Shown here piece after piece: positions 20,088-28,201 of a DNA stretch of 64,000 bases. The notes under the pieces were generated by a model, which saw nothing but the letters and a program-made list of their open reading frames with translations, was not told the DNA's origin and made no database searches. The stretch lies in the NCBI RefSeq assembly GCF_019039035.1, contig NZ_JAHNZT010000016.1, positions 1 through 64,000 of the forward strand, given 5' to 3'. The translations under genes were made by a program, and so were the position numbers. Position 1 is the first letter of the stretch. Each line of letters begins with the position of its first letter. The stretch is from Citreicoccus inhibens (GTDB taxonomy: Bacteria > Myxococcota > Myxococcia > Myxococcales > Myxococcaceae).

Positions 20088-20672
20088 TCAGCCGCCCTTG
20101 AGGTTCTGGGCGACGAAGTCCCAGTTCACCAGGTGGTTGAGGAACGTCTCGATGTACTTCGGCCGCAGGTTGCGGAAGTCGATGTAATAGGCGTGCTCCC
20201 ACACGTCGATGGTCAGCAGCGCCTTCTGGCCGTGCTTCATCGGGAGGTCCGCGTTGCCCGTCTTCGAGATGGCCAGCCGGCCCTTGTCCAGCACCAGCCA
20301 CGCCCAGCCCGAGCCGAACTGCGTGGCGGCCGCGTTGGAGAACTCCTCCTTGAACTTCTCGAAGGAGCCAAAGTCACGGGTGATGGCGGCGGCGAGCTCG
20401 CCCGTCGGCTGCCCGCCCCCGTTCGGCTTCATGCAGTGCCAGTAGAAGGTGTGGTTCCACACCTGGGCCGCGTTGTTGAACACGCCCCCGTCGCTGCTGA
20501 GGATGATCTCCTCCAGGGTGCGGTTCGCCTCGGGCTTGCCGTCCAGCAGCTTGTTGAGGTTCACCACGTACGCGTTGTGGTGCTTGCCGTGGTGGTACTC
20601 GAGCGTCTCCTTGCTGATGTGCGGAGCGAGCGCGTCCAGGGCATACGGAAGGTTCGGCAGCGTGAAGGGCAT
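20088..20672 (-). CDS. sodB: Superoxide dismutase, Fe/Mn family
   Basis: 194 residues, the normal length. Metal-site regions are visible: YHHGKHHNAYV (His27), NHTFYWHCM and DVWEHAYYIDF. The enzyme dismutates superoxide in the cytosol. Two-domain Fe/Mn SODs cannot be assigned a metal with confidence; GGGQPTGEL and the Gln-rich centre are compatible with Fe or cambialistic use. I start at MPFTLPNLPY, where homology begins. A perfect 14-bp palindrome lies about 95 bp upstream. Confidence 0.95.
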   Translation of the reverse strand: MPFTLPNLPYALDALAPHISKETLEYHHGKHHNAYVVNLNKLLDGKPEANRTLEEIILSSDGGVFNNAAQVWNHTFYWHCMKPNGGGQPTGELAAAITRDFGSFEKFKEEFSNAAATQFGSGWAWLVLDKGRLAISKTGNADLPMKHGQKALLTIDVWEHAYYIDFRNLRPKYIETFLNHLVNWDFVAQNLKGG

Positions 20673-21004
20673 GTTCGGATTCCTTTCGGGAGCGGGCACG
20701 TTACCCGCCTTCGGCGCAGGGTGTGAACGGGAACTACACCCGTCCTGACCACGGATCGGCCGGGGCGCCAATATATTGGCGGGAAGTCAATTCCGTGGAA
20801 GCCCCTGGACGCGGTGCTCGCGAGCGAACGATTCGTGGGGCGAGCCTGCTTCAATCCCTCACACCGGCAACGCCTCACGCTTTTGACTTTAAGCTTGAGA
20901 TAGCGGACGGAGCCCCGCGGAGCGTGTGAGGGAAGGAACACCCCTCCTCGTCGGGCCAGAGCGTGTCTTGACTCTGTTTCGGCGCGAGCGCTCCATGGAC
21001 AGTC
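20673..21004. other. Intergenic region between divergent sodB and the surface operon
   Basis: 332 bp without a gene. It holds the 14-bp palindrome (20767-20780), an AT-rich patch TTTTGACTTTAAGCTTGAG (20881-20899), and a widely spaced inverted repeat, CCCTCACAC (20856-20864) with GTGTGAGGG (20924-20932). TTGACT at 20967-20972 could be a -35 element for the + strand operon. Promoters for both directions must lie here, but I cannot place them exactly. Confidence 0.5.
20767..20780. promoter_or_regulatory. 14-bp perfect palindrome upstream of sodB, possible operator
   Basis: GCCAATATATTGGC is a perfect dyad and one of the most AT-rich spots in the region. It is 95 bp upstream of the sodB start codon. 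The size and symmetry suit a dimeric regulator; which one is unknown. Confidence 0.45.
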
Positions 21005-21376
21005 ATGGATGCACGCAAACCGCTGTGTCTGGTATTGGCCATGGCCACGGGAGGGGGAGCCTGCGCGACCCACCCGGTCCGGGTGGCCACGGCGGAGCCA
21101 GAGGCGGTCTCGATGTCCCCCGCGACCGAGGCCCCCCAGCCCGTGGAGGGCCCGGGCCTGCGCTTCGACGTGCAGCCGGGCGCCGCGCGCGTGTTCGTGG
21201 ACGGGCACGCGGTGGGCACGGCCGCGAGCCTGCGCGATGCGGGCGGGCTGCTGTCCCTGGCGCCCGGGGTCCATCAAGTGAGCATCCGGCACGCGGGCTA
21301 TGCCACGTGGCGCGCCGAAGTCACCGTGGGCGAGGAGGCGGAGGCGATTCAAGTACGGCTCCTTCAAGACCCCTGA
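21005..21376 (+). CDS. Small lipoprotein with one PEGA domain
   Basis: 123 residues. N-terminal lipoprotein signal (LCLVLAMATGGGAC, Cys ~20), a short linker, then one PEGA repeat from about residue 50: LRFDVQPGAARVFVDGHAVG, LSLAPGVHQVSIRHAGYATW. PEGA domains occur on myxobacterial kinases and envelope proteins and probably bind surface partners. It is the first gene of the + strand surface operon, 101 bp before the kinase gene. Start ATG at 21005 follows the AT-rich promoter region. Role unknown. Confidence 0.78.
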   Translation: MDARKPLCLVLAMATGGGACATHPVRVATAEPEAVSMSPATEAPQPVEGPGLRFDVQPGAARVFVDGHAVGTAASLRDAGGLLSLAPGVHQVSIRHAGYATWRAEVTVGEEAEAIQVRLLQDP

Positions 21377-21477
21377 CGCGAGGGCACATCCCGACTTGCA
21401 ACGGACCGGGTGATGCGCGCGGACGACGGGCGACGGCACGTCTCCTCTCTCCGCGCGCCCCTCCCCTGGGAGGCTGC

Positions 21478-23466
21478 GTGAAACAGACCAGGAAGCACCA
21501 CCGGGTTTTCCGACTCCCTTTCGCGGACGAGCCGGCCTCACGCGCACGGCTGAACCAGAGTCTCGCGTCGCACGGCTTGTTCGTCCCCGCGGATCCGCCC
21601 GAGCCCATTGGCGCGGAGTTCCCCCTCCAGCTCACGTTCCTGGGCGGCGCGCCCATCGCGGCGGGGCGGGCTCGCGTCACAGAGCACGGACTCGCGGGCC
21701 GGCTGCGCGGCTACTTCGTCAAGTACGTGGAGCTGGAGCCCGGCAGCTGCGAGCTGCCCCTGACGCCCCGGCACTCGGTGACCTCGCGCAGCGTCATCCG
21801 CCCTCCCCCCTTCCGACACCGCGAGCCCGTCACGGAGACGACCTGGGGCACGCAGCGCCTCGCCCTCTCCACGCTGCCCGAGGAGCTGACCCCCGCCGGC
21901 ATCATCCCGCGCACCGCGGAGGGCGAGACGCTGTCGCTCGCCGACTACACCCACGAGGAGCTGCTCCACGCGAGGGATCCGCATGCATGGCAGGGCGGGC
22001 TGCGTCCCTTCGACTTCTTCGGCAGCTACCAGCTCATCAAGCGACTGGGCGCCGGAGGCATGGCCGAGGTCATCCTCGCCCGCCGTCGCATGGGCGAGGG
22101 CGTGGACAAGCTGGTGGCCCTGAAGCTGGTGTTTCACGAGTACGCGTGCCACCCGCGCCTCTCGGAGCTGTTCCTCACCGAGGCCCGCGTCAGCGCGACC
22201 TTGCAACACCCGAACGTCATCCAGGTCTTCGACGTGAGCTCCGCGGCGGGGCGCCCCTTCCTCGCCATGGAGTATGTGAATGGCCGCAATGGCGCGGAGC
22301 TCATCCACCGCCTGCGCGAGCGCCGACAGCCACCGCCCGTGGGACTGGCCGTGGCGCTGGGGCTGGAGCTGAGCAAGGCGCTCGAGTACCTGCACGGCAA
22401 ACGCGACCTGGATGGACGTCCGCTGCACCTGGTCCACCGAGACGTCAGCCCCAGCAACCTGCTCATCAGCTTGCACGGCGCGGTGAAGCTGGTGGACATG
22501 GGCGTCGCGTCCGCCAGCTTCGCCAGCGGGGACTCCTCGCTGACCGTGGGGAAGCGCGCCTACATGGCCCCCGAGCAGGCCCTGGGAGGGACGCCCGAGC
22601 CAGCGTGGGACCTCTACGGCATGGGGCTCGTCATCCACGAGCTGCTCACGCTGGAGCGCCCCTTCGAGCGCATCTCCAGCCCCGCCGCCATCGCCGCGTC
22701 TCGACAGGTGCGCTTGCGCCCGTCCGCGTTTCGCCCCGGGGTCCCCGAAGCGCTGGATCGCCTGGTGCAGTGGGCCACCGAGTACGCCCCCGAGCGCCGC
22801 GCGCCCACGGCCCACGCGCTCCGCGAAGCGTTGGAGAAGGTCCGAGACTCGCTGCCGCCCTTCGACCTCGTGCAGACGATGCGCGAGCTGTTCGGTGATG
22901 AGCTGGCCGAGTCCCAACGCGAGACCGAGACGCTCATCGGCGTGGCCCGACAACGCGACGGCACCGACGCGGCGCTCATCTGGCGCCGACTCGCCAAACG
23001 CGCCTGGGGCTGGGTGCCGAGCCCGGTGAGGCTCGTCGCCGCGAGACATCCGCGGGTGCTGCGCTGGATTGCGTTGAGCGCCTGGGTCGCGCTCACCGCC
23101 CTGGGCGGCGTGCTCTGGACCCGGCACCAGCGCGGCGCCGCGCTGGAGGCGCACCTGATGGCGGCGGATCGCCTCATCGCGGCGGCGCGCCTGGTGGGCC
23201 CCGGCGAGGACACCGCGCTCGCCCAGCTCAAGGCGGCCCGAAGCCTGAAGCCCGATGACCCGCGCATTCGCGCGCGCCTGCAAGCGCTCGCCGCGACGTT
23301 CGAGTGGCTGGGGGACGTGGCGGACTCGCGCGGCGACGTGGCCGAAGCCGTGGCGCACTTCCGCGCGGCGCTGGAGGCAGACCCCGCCCGCGAGGCGCTG
23401 CGCGCACGCGTGCTGGCGTTGGAGTCCGCGCTGCGGGCTCGCCCCGTGGGCCGGAGAAGCCCATGA
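21478..23466 (+). CDS. PilZ-like / Ser-Thr protein kinase / TM / TPR receptor
   Basis: 662 residues. Residues 1-100 resemble the PilZ-like domain common in myxobacteria (RKHHR gives an RxxxR motif; the following [DN]xSxxG is degenerate, SLASHG). The kinase domain spans ~184-460: GAGGMAEVIL glycine loop, Lys216 (VALKL), HRDVSPSNLL with Asp322, DMG in place of DFG (Asp340), and YMAPEQ. A TM helix (~525-545, IALSAWVALTALGGVLW) precedes two TPR-like units. The kinase is probably active. GTG start at 21478 follows GGGAGG; the next gene overlaps by ATGA. Signal and targets are unknown. Confidence 0.9.
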   Translation: MKQTRKHHRVFRLPFADEPASRARLNQSLASHGLFVPADPPEPIGAEFPLQLTFLGGAPIAAGRARVTEHGLAGRLRGYFVKYVELEPGSCELPLTPRHSVTSRSVIRPPPFRHREPVTETTWGTQRLALSTLPEELTPAGIIPRTAEGETLSLADYTHEELLHARDPHAWQGGLRPFDFFGSYQLIKRLGAGGMAEVILARRRMGEGVDKLVALKLVFHEYACHPRLSELFLTEARVSATLQHPNVIQVFDVSSAAGRPFLAMEYVNGRNGAELIHRLRERRQPPPVGLAVALGLELSKALEYLHGKRDLDGRPLHLVHRDVSPSNLLISLHGAVKLVDMGVASASFASGDSSLTVGKRAYMAPEQALGGTPEPAWDLYGMGLVIHELLTLERPFERISSPAAIAASRQVRLRPSAFRPGVPEALDRLVQWATEYAPERRAPTAHALREALEKVRDSLPPFDLVQTMRELFGDELAESQRETETLIGVARQRDGTDAALIWRRLAKRAWGWVPSPVRLVAARHPRVLRWIALSAWVALTALGGVLWTRHQRGAALEAHLMAADRLIAAARLVGPGEDTALAQLKAARSLKPDDPRIRARLQALAATFEWLGDVADSRGDVAEAVAHFRAALEADPAREALRARVLALESALRARPVGRRSP

Positions 23467-25391
23467 GGACGGCCGTCGCCCTGCTGATGCTGCTCGCCTG
23501 GGGACCCCCGGCGGTCGCGGCCTCGCTGGAGCTGGACGCCGAGCCCATCGTGCTCGGTAAGACCGAGACCGTGGGCGTCACCCTTCGCGTCCCGGAGCCC
23601 GCGCGCACGCCCCGCCCCGCGCTCCGCCTGGTCGTCAACGTGGGCACGTTCAGCGAGGTGACCCGCCAGGGCCCTGGCGTCTACCGCGCGGTCTACACGC
23701 CGCCCGCCACGCGCTTTCCACAAGTGGCGCGCGTGGTGGTGTGGCACGACACCGGGCCTGACGCCGAGCTCTCCGCGCTGACCATCCCCCTGTCGGGGAC
23801 CACGCGCGTGGAGGTCCGCACCCGGCCGCGCGCGCAGGTGCGCGGCACGGTGGGTGGACGCACGTTCGGTCCGGTACGAGCCGGGCCGCACGGCCTCGCC
23901 CTGCTCCCCATCGAGGTGAGCCCGGACATCCACACGCTGGAGGTGACGACGCGCCAGCGCGATGGCGCCACGGCCACGCACCGCGTGCCCATCCAGGTGC
24001 CGCCGTACAACCGCATCACCGTGGCGCTCGTCACGCCCGCGCTGCTGGCGGATGGGCGCGGGCGGGCGCGCGTGGACGTGTTCCATCCTGGCGCCGAGGA
24101 GGGCGTGGGCGCCGCCTTGGTGCAGCTCCGCACGGAGCTGGGCACCATCACGCGCGTGGCGACGAGCGACGGCCACGAACAGTTCCAATACCAACCGCTC
24201 ACCGGCACGCTGGAGACCGAGGCACGCCTCCAGGCCCGCATCGAGGGCGAGGCCGCGTCGGTCGGCACGGTCCGCGTGGCGCTGTCACTGCCCGCGCCCG
24301 CCCAGCTCGTGCTGCACCCACCCGAGACGCCCCTGCCCGCGGATGGCACCTCGCGCGCGGAGCTGTCGCTCCAGGTCTACTCCGCCTCCGGCTCGGGGCT
24401 CCCCGCGCAGCACGTCGAGGTATGGGCCAACGGCCAGCCCCTCCAAGGCGTCACCGATGCGGGCAGCGGCCTGTACCGCGTGCCCTTCGTGGCGCCTGCG
24501 TTCTTCCCCCCCGGGGGGCTGGTGCGCTTCGAGGCCACCGTGAGCACACCCTCGGGCCCGTCGGCGCGCACGGAGGTCCGCTACCAACTGCGCCCGCCTC
24601 CCATCCCCCGAGCCCTGCACGCCGCGCTGGCCCAGGTCCCCGTCCCCGCGGACGGCTCCACGCGCGTGCGGCTGGCCCTCGACGTGCGCGACGCGGCGGG
24701 GCTCCCGCTCGATGGCGCGCGCCTCATCGTCGTGGCGAACCAGGGCGCGGTGAGTCCGCCGCGCGCGCTGGCGGATGGCCGTTACGAGTCGATGTATCTG
24801 GCGCCCTCGGGACTCCCCGAGGATCCCGTCGAGCTGACCATCACGGATGCCTCCGGGCAGTTCGTGCAGCGCGTGCCCGTGCCGCTGCGCGCGCCTCCCC
24901 ACCGGCTGCTGCTCGGTGTTCGCGCGGGCGTGGTGCACGGCGCGCAGCTGGGTCCGCGCGCGGGCCTGGAGGCGTGGGTGCCCTTCGCCGTGCGCGGTCA
25001 TTGGTGGGGCCTGGGGCTCGCCGCCGCCGCATCGCGGTTCCAACGAAACGTGCAGGACACCACGGGCTCGCTCACCTCGCGGTCCGAGGCGTGGGCGCTG
25101 CCCGTGAGCCTCCGCGCGGGGGTGGAGTTGTTCGCCTCGCGCCGGGCGAGCCTCGTCCTGGGCGCCGGAGGCACGGCCACCTGGGCGCGCTTCCGGACCT
25201 CGCTCTCCGACACCCGCGTCGAGGCAATGGGCCTGGGGGGCTTGGGCTTCCTGACGGCCAGCTACGCGCTCGGCCCGGGTCAGCTCTTCACCGAGGCTTC
25301 CTATGTCCACGCGCCGGTCTCCGCGAGCGGGTTCCGGCTCGACGCGGGCGGACCTGGGCTCGACGTGGGCTATCGCATCGGAGTCCTCTGA
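23463..25391 (+). CDS. Ig-like repeat protein with C-terminal outer-membrane beta-barrel
   Basis: 642 residues. Signal peptide (ALLMLLAWGPPAVAA). The middle carries several Ig/invasin-like modules, each with the pattern PADGTSRAELSLQVYSASG or PADGSTRVRLALDVRDAAG. From about residue 480 (LLLGVRAGVVHGAQLGP) alternating beta strands form a small barrel (RASLVLGAGGTATWARF, FTEASYVHAPVSASG). The start overlaps the kinase stop. It is paralogous to the protein at 39837-41762: compare RTFGPVRAG and TRFGPVAAG and the preceding GPGVYRAVY and GPGEYTARY. Likely an outer-membrane adhesin or platform. Confidence 0.82.
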   Translation: MRTAVALLMLLAWGPPAVAASLELDAEPIVLGKTETVGVTLRVPEPARTPRPALRLVVNVGTFSEVTRQGPGVYRAVYTPPATRFPQVARVVVWHDTGPDAELSALTIPLSGTTRVEVRTRPRAQVRGTVGGRTFGPVRAGPHGLALLPIEVSPDIHTLEVTTRQRDGATATHRVPIQVPPYNRITVALVTPALLADGRGRARVDVFHPGAEEGVGAALVQLRTELGTITRVATSDGHEQFQYQPLTGTLETEARLQARIEGEAASVGTVRVALSLPAPAQLVLHPPETPLPADGTSRAELSLQVYSASGSGLPAQHVEVWANGQPLQGVTDAGSGLYRVPFVAPAFFPPGGLVRFEATVSTPSGPSARTEVRYQLRPPPIPRALHAALAQVPVPADGSTRVRLALDVRDAAGLPLDGARLIVVANQGAVSPPRALADGRYESMYLAPSGLPEDPVELTITDASGQFVQRVPVPLRAPPHRLLLGVRAGVVHGAQLGPRAGLEAWVPFAVRGHWWGLGLAAAASRFQRNVQDTTGSLTSRSEAWALPVSLRAGVELFASRRASLVLGAGGTATWARFRTSLSDTRVEAMGLGGLGFLTASYALGPGQLFTEASYVHAPVSASGFRLDAGGPGLDVGYRIGVL

Positions 25392-26767
25392 TGCGCGCCG
25401 CGAGCCTCCTGCTGCGCGGTGGCGCCCTGGGCCTGGGCCTCGTGTTCGCGGCGTGCGCGCCCGGCGACGACACTCCCGCGCGCGTGCTGGCCGTCCGCCC
25501 GGCGCAAGGCGCGATGACCGCCACCGTGGCGGTAGACATCCTGGGACGCGACCTCCACCCCCGAGTGGAGACGGACTTCTCGGCCAAGACCGGCTCGCTG
25601 GACGCCACGTTCCAGGCGTGGCTCTCCCCGCTCGACGCCACGGGCGAGGACGTAGCGCTGCTCGACGTGCGGTTCCTCTCCGATGAGCACCTGAGCGCGC
25701 GCGTGCCCGCGGGGCTCGCGCGCGGGGACTACGCCCTGCGCGTGAGAGAGCCCTCCGGCGCCGAGGCCGAGGGACGCCTCCGCTATCGCGTCACGCCCGC
25801 GCCGCCCCCCGTCGCCGGATTCCAGGTCGGCATGGAGTCCGTGCAGCACGCGGGCATCCCCTTCCCCATCACCGTCACCGCGGTGGATGTCCAGGGGCAA
25901 CCGGTGCCGGACTTTCAAGGGACGGCGCGGCTGAGCGCGCGCAGTGGCGCCGTCATCCCAGACAGCGTGGGCCCCTTCTCCCAGGGCCGCGCGAGCGCGC
26001 TCGTGACGCTCGCCCTGCCCACGCCACAGAACCGCTTGTGCCTCGAAGTCACCGGCGGCGTGACCGCTGAGTCCGCCCCCATCGACGTGCGCCAGGCCCC
26101 AGCCGCGCGGGTCGTCTGGTCGAACCCCACACTCAGCGCCGAGGCCGGTACGTGCATGGGCCCCGCCACGCTGGAGGTGCGCGATGCACAAGGAGCGGTG
26201 GCCGCGTTCGACGGGCCGATGCTCGTCGCGATCCGAGCGGATCCCCTCGACGGGGTCGGGTTGTTCACCGATGCGACCTGCACCCAGGCCCTGCCAGCAG
26301 AAGGCCTCTCGCTCACGCGCTCCTCACAGTCGCTCTATGTCAGCGTGCGGCACGCGGGCCCTCTGCTCCTTCGCGCCCGTCCCGCCGCGCTCCCCGGCGA
26401 CAGCCAGTTGCACGAGGTCCAACCGGGTGTCGCCGCCGCGCTCGCCTTCACCTCTCCTGCGCGCGTGGTGGTCGCGGGGGGCTGCTCCTCCGCGGTGACG
26501 GTCTCCACGCGCGATCGCCTCGGCAACATCCACGGCCCCAGCGCCCCCATCGAGCTGGGGCTAAGCGTTCCTCCGGCGTCTCGGCTCACGCTGTACTCGG
26601 ATCCGAGCTGCACGACGCCCAGCGGTCCGCTCGTCGTCTCCGAGCGCGCGCCGAGCGCCACCGTCTATTTTCGCGCCCCGGTCGCTGGAACCTGGGTCAT
26701 CGAGTCCGCCGCGCCCCCAGCCTCGGGACTTGGCCATGCCTCGCAAGAACTCCGGGTGGAGCCATGA
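25391..26767 (+). CDS. Surface lipoprotein with IPT-like domain and two-Cys repeats (copy 1)
   Basis: 458 residues. Lipoprotein signal (GLGLVFAACAPGDD). An IPT/TIG-like domain follows (RVLAVRPAQGAMTATVAVDI), then two copies of a ~120-residue module with paired cysteines: AGTC..LEVRDAQG..FTDATCTQ and AGGC..VSTRDRLGN..YSDPSCTT, each ending near an AGPLLLRA-like strand. The two Cys of each module probably form a disulfide. The start overlaps the previous stop (TGATG) and the stop overlaps the next start (ATGA). Paralogous to the next gene. Function unknown. Confidence 0.78.
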   Translation: MRAASLLLRGGALGLGLVFAACAPGDDTPARVLAVRPAQGAMTATVAVDILGRDLHPRVETDFSAKTGSLDATFQAWLSPLDATGEDVALLDVRFLSDEHLSARVPAGLARGDYALRVREPSGAEAEGRLRYRVTPAPPPVAGFQVGMESVQHAGIPFPITVTAVDVQGQPVPDFQGTARLSARSGAVIPDSVGPFSQGRASALVTLALPTPQNRLCLEVTGGVTAESAPIDVRQAPAARVVWSNPTLSAEAGTCMGPATLEVRDAQGAVAAFDGPMLVAIRADPLDGVGLFTDATCTQALPAEGLSLTRSSQSLYVSVRHAGPLLLRARPAALPGDSQLHEVQPGVAAALAFTSPARVVVAGGCSSAVTVSTRDRLGNIHGPSAPIELGLSVPPASRLTLYSDPSCTTPSGPLVVSERAPSATVYFRAPVAGTWVIESAAPPASGLGHASQELRVEP

Positions 26768-28182
26768 GCCTGTTCATCCGCCTCCGCGCACCCGCGCGCC
26801 TCGTCGCACTGGGGTGGCTGGTGGGCTGCGGGACGCCCGTCGCTCCCGAGCCTCGACTCCTCTGGCTGTCTCCCGCCAGCGGCGAAGCCAGCGCCCCGCT
26901 GCACGTCACCATCACCGGAGAGGGCCTGCGCCCGAGCGTCTGGACCGACTTCTCACACGATGGCCGCGACACCGTGGACACGACCTTCCAGGCGCGACTC
27001 GGCCAGGAGGCACTCGACGCGGTCCAGCTCACCGGACCGGATCAACTGGAGGCCCTCATCCCCGCGGGACTGGCGAGTGGCCTGTATGATCTGACCGTGG
27101 TGGATCCCTCGGGCCGCGAGGCGACGCTGGCGCGGGCCTTCGAGGTGCTCGCCACCGTGGGTGAGCGCACACGCTCGCTCGCGAGCTTCCGCTTCGAGGC
27201 CGTGAGCGCGCAGCACGCCTGTGAGCCCTTCACCGTCACGGTGCTCGCGGTGGACGGCCAGGGGCAGCGCCTGAGCGGCTTCAACGGCTCCGCGAAGCTC
27301 ACGGACGACTCAGGAACCGCCGTGCCCTCCGTGCTGGGCCCGTTCCGCGATGGGGCCTGGAGCGGCCAACTGGAAGTGCGCCGCACCATGACCGCCAACA
27401 CCCTGCGGCTCGATGACGATGCCGGCCACACGGGAACGTCCGCGCCCTTCGAGGTCACGGCGCGAGAGGCCGTGGCGCTGCGCTTCGTCACCCCGGCGCG
27501 GAGCGTCACCGCGGGAGAGTGCACCGCCGTGTTGACGCTCGCGCGCGTCGATGACCAGGGCGACCGCGTGGCCAGCCGCGACGCGCTCGACATCGCCCTG
27601 GAGGAAGACCTGCCGCGCACGCGAACGGTCTATGGCGATGAGGGCTGCACGACGCCGCTTGCACGTCTCTCGATGGACGCGGGCGCGGACTCGGTCAACT
27701 TCTACCTGCGCATCGGGCGCGCGGGCGGCGCGTCCCTGACGGCCCGAACGGGCACCCTGCGCGCGGCGATGCAGTCCCTCAAGGTCGTCCCGGCCGCACC
27801 CGCGCGGCTCGCCTTCGCCTCGGTCCCGGAGGTGCTGGTTGCGGGGGCTTGCTCGGGCCCCGTCGCGCTGGAGGTCCGCGACGCCTTCGACAATCCCACC
27901 CTGGCCCCCGGTCCAACGCAGGTGGACCTCGCTGCCGAGCCCACGCCGGAATACACCTTCAACGGTGACTCGGCTTGCGCGAGCCCCATCGCGGGGCTCG
28001 CCCTGGCGCCGGCGTCTCGTGTCGCGTTGTTCTACGTGCGTGGCATGAACGCGGGCCCGGTGACCCTGCGCGCCTCCGCGCCGGGGCTCGACAGCGCACG
28101 GGCCACGACGTCCGTGCGCGCCCCACTGCGGCCATCGGCATCCGGCTCCACGCGCGACCTCGACGACCGCGGGCAACGCTGA
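26764..28182 (+). CDS. Surface lipoprotein with IPT-like domain and two-Cys repeats (copy 2)
   Basis: 472 residues, a tandem paralogue of the preceding gene. Lipoprotein signal (RLVALGWLVGCGT). The N-terminal IPT-like domain shares the TDFSHDGRDTVDTTFQARL segment with copy 1 (TDFSAKTGSLDATFQAWL). It again has two-Cys modules: AGECTAVLTL..YGDEGCTTP and AGACSGPVALEVRD..NGDSACASP. Copies diverged well before the present, since only the framework is shared. Part of the + strand operon, with 19 bp to the FecR gene. Confidence 0.78.
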   Translation: MSLFIRLRAPARLVALGWLVGCGTPVAPEPRLLWLSPASGEASAPLHVTITGEGLRPSVWTDFSHDGRDTVDTTFQARLGQEALDAVQLTGPDQLEALIPAGLASGLYDLTVVDPSGREATLARAFEVLATVGERTRSLASFRFEAVSAQHACEPFTVTVLAVDGQGQRLSGFNGSAKLTDDSGTAVPSVLGPFRDGAWSGQLEVRRTMTANTLRLDDDAGHTGTSAPFEVTAREAVALRFVTPARSVTAGECTAVLTLARVDDQGDRVASRDALDIALEEDLPRTRTVYGDEGCTTPLARLSMDAGADSVNFYLRIGRAGGASLTARTGTLRAAMQSLKVVPAAPARLAFASVPEVLVAGACSGPVALEVRDAFDNPTLAPGPTQVDLAAEPTPEYTFNGDSACASPIAGLALAPASRVALFYVRGMNAGPVTLRASAPGLDSARATTSVRAPLRPSASGSTRDLDDRGQR

Positions 28183-28201
28183 AGTGAGAGGACCCGCGCG
28201 A

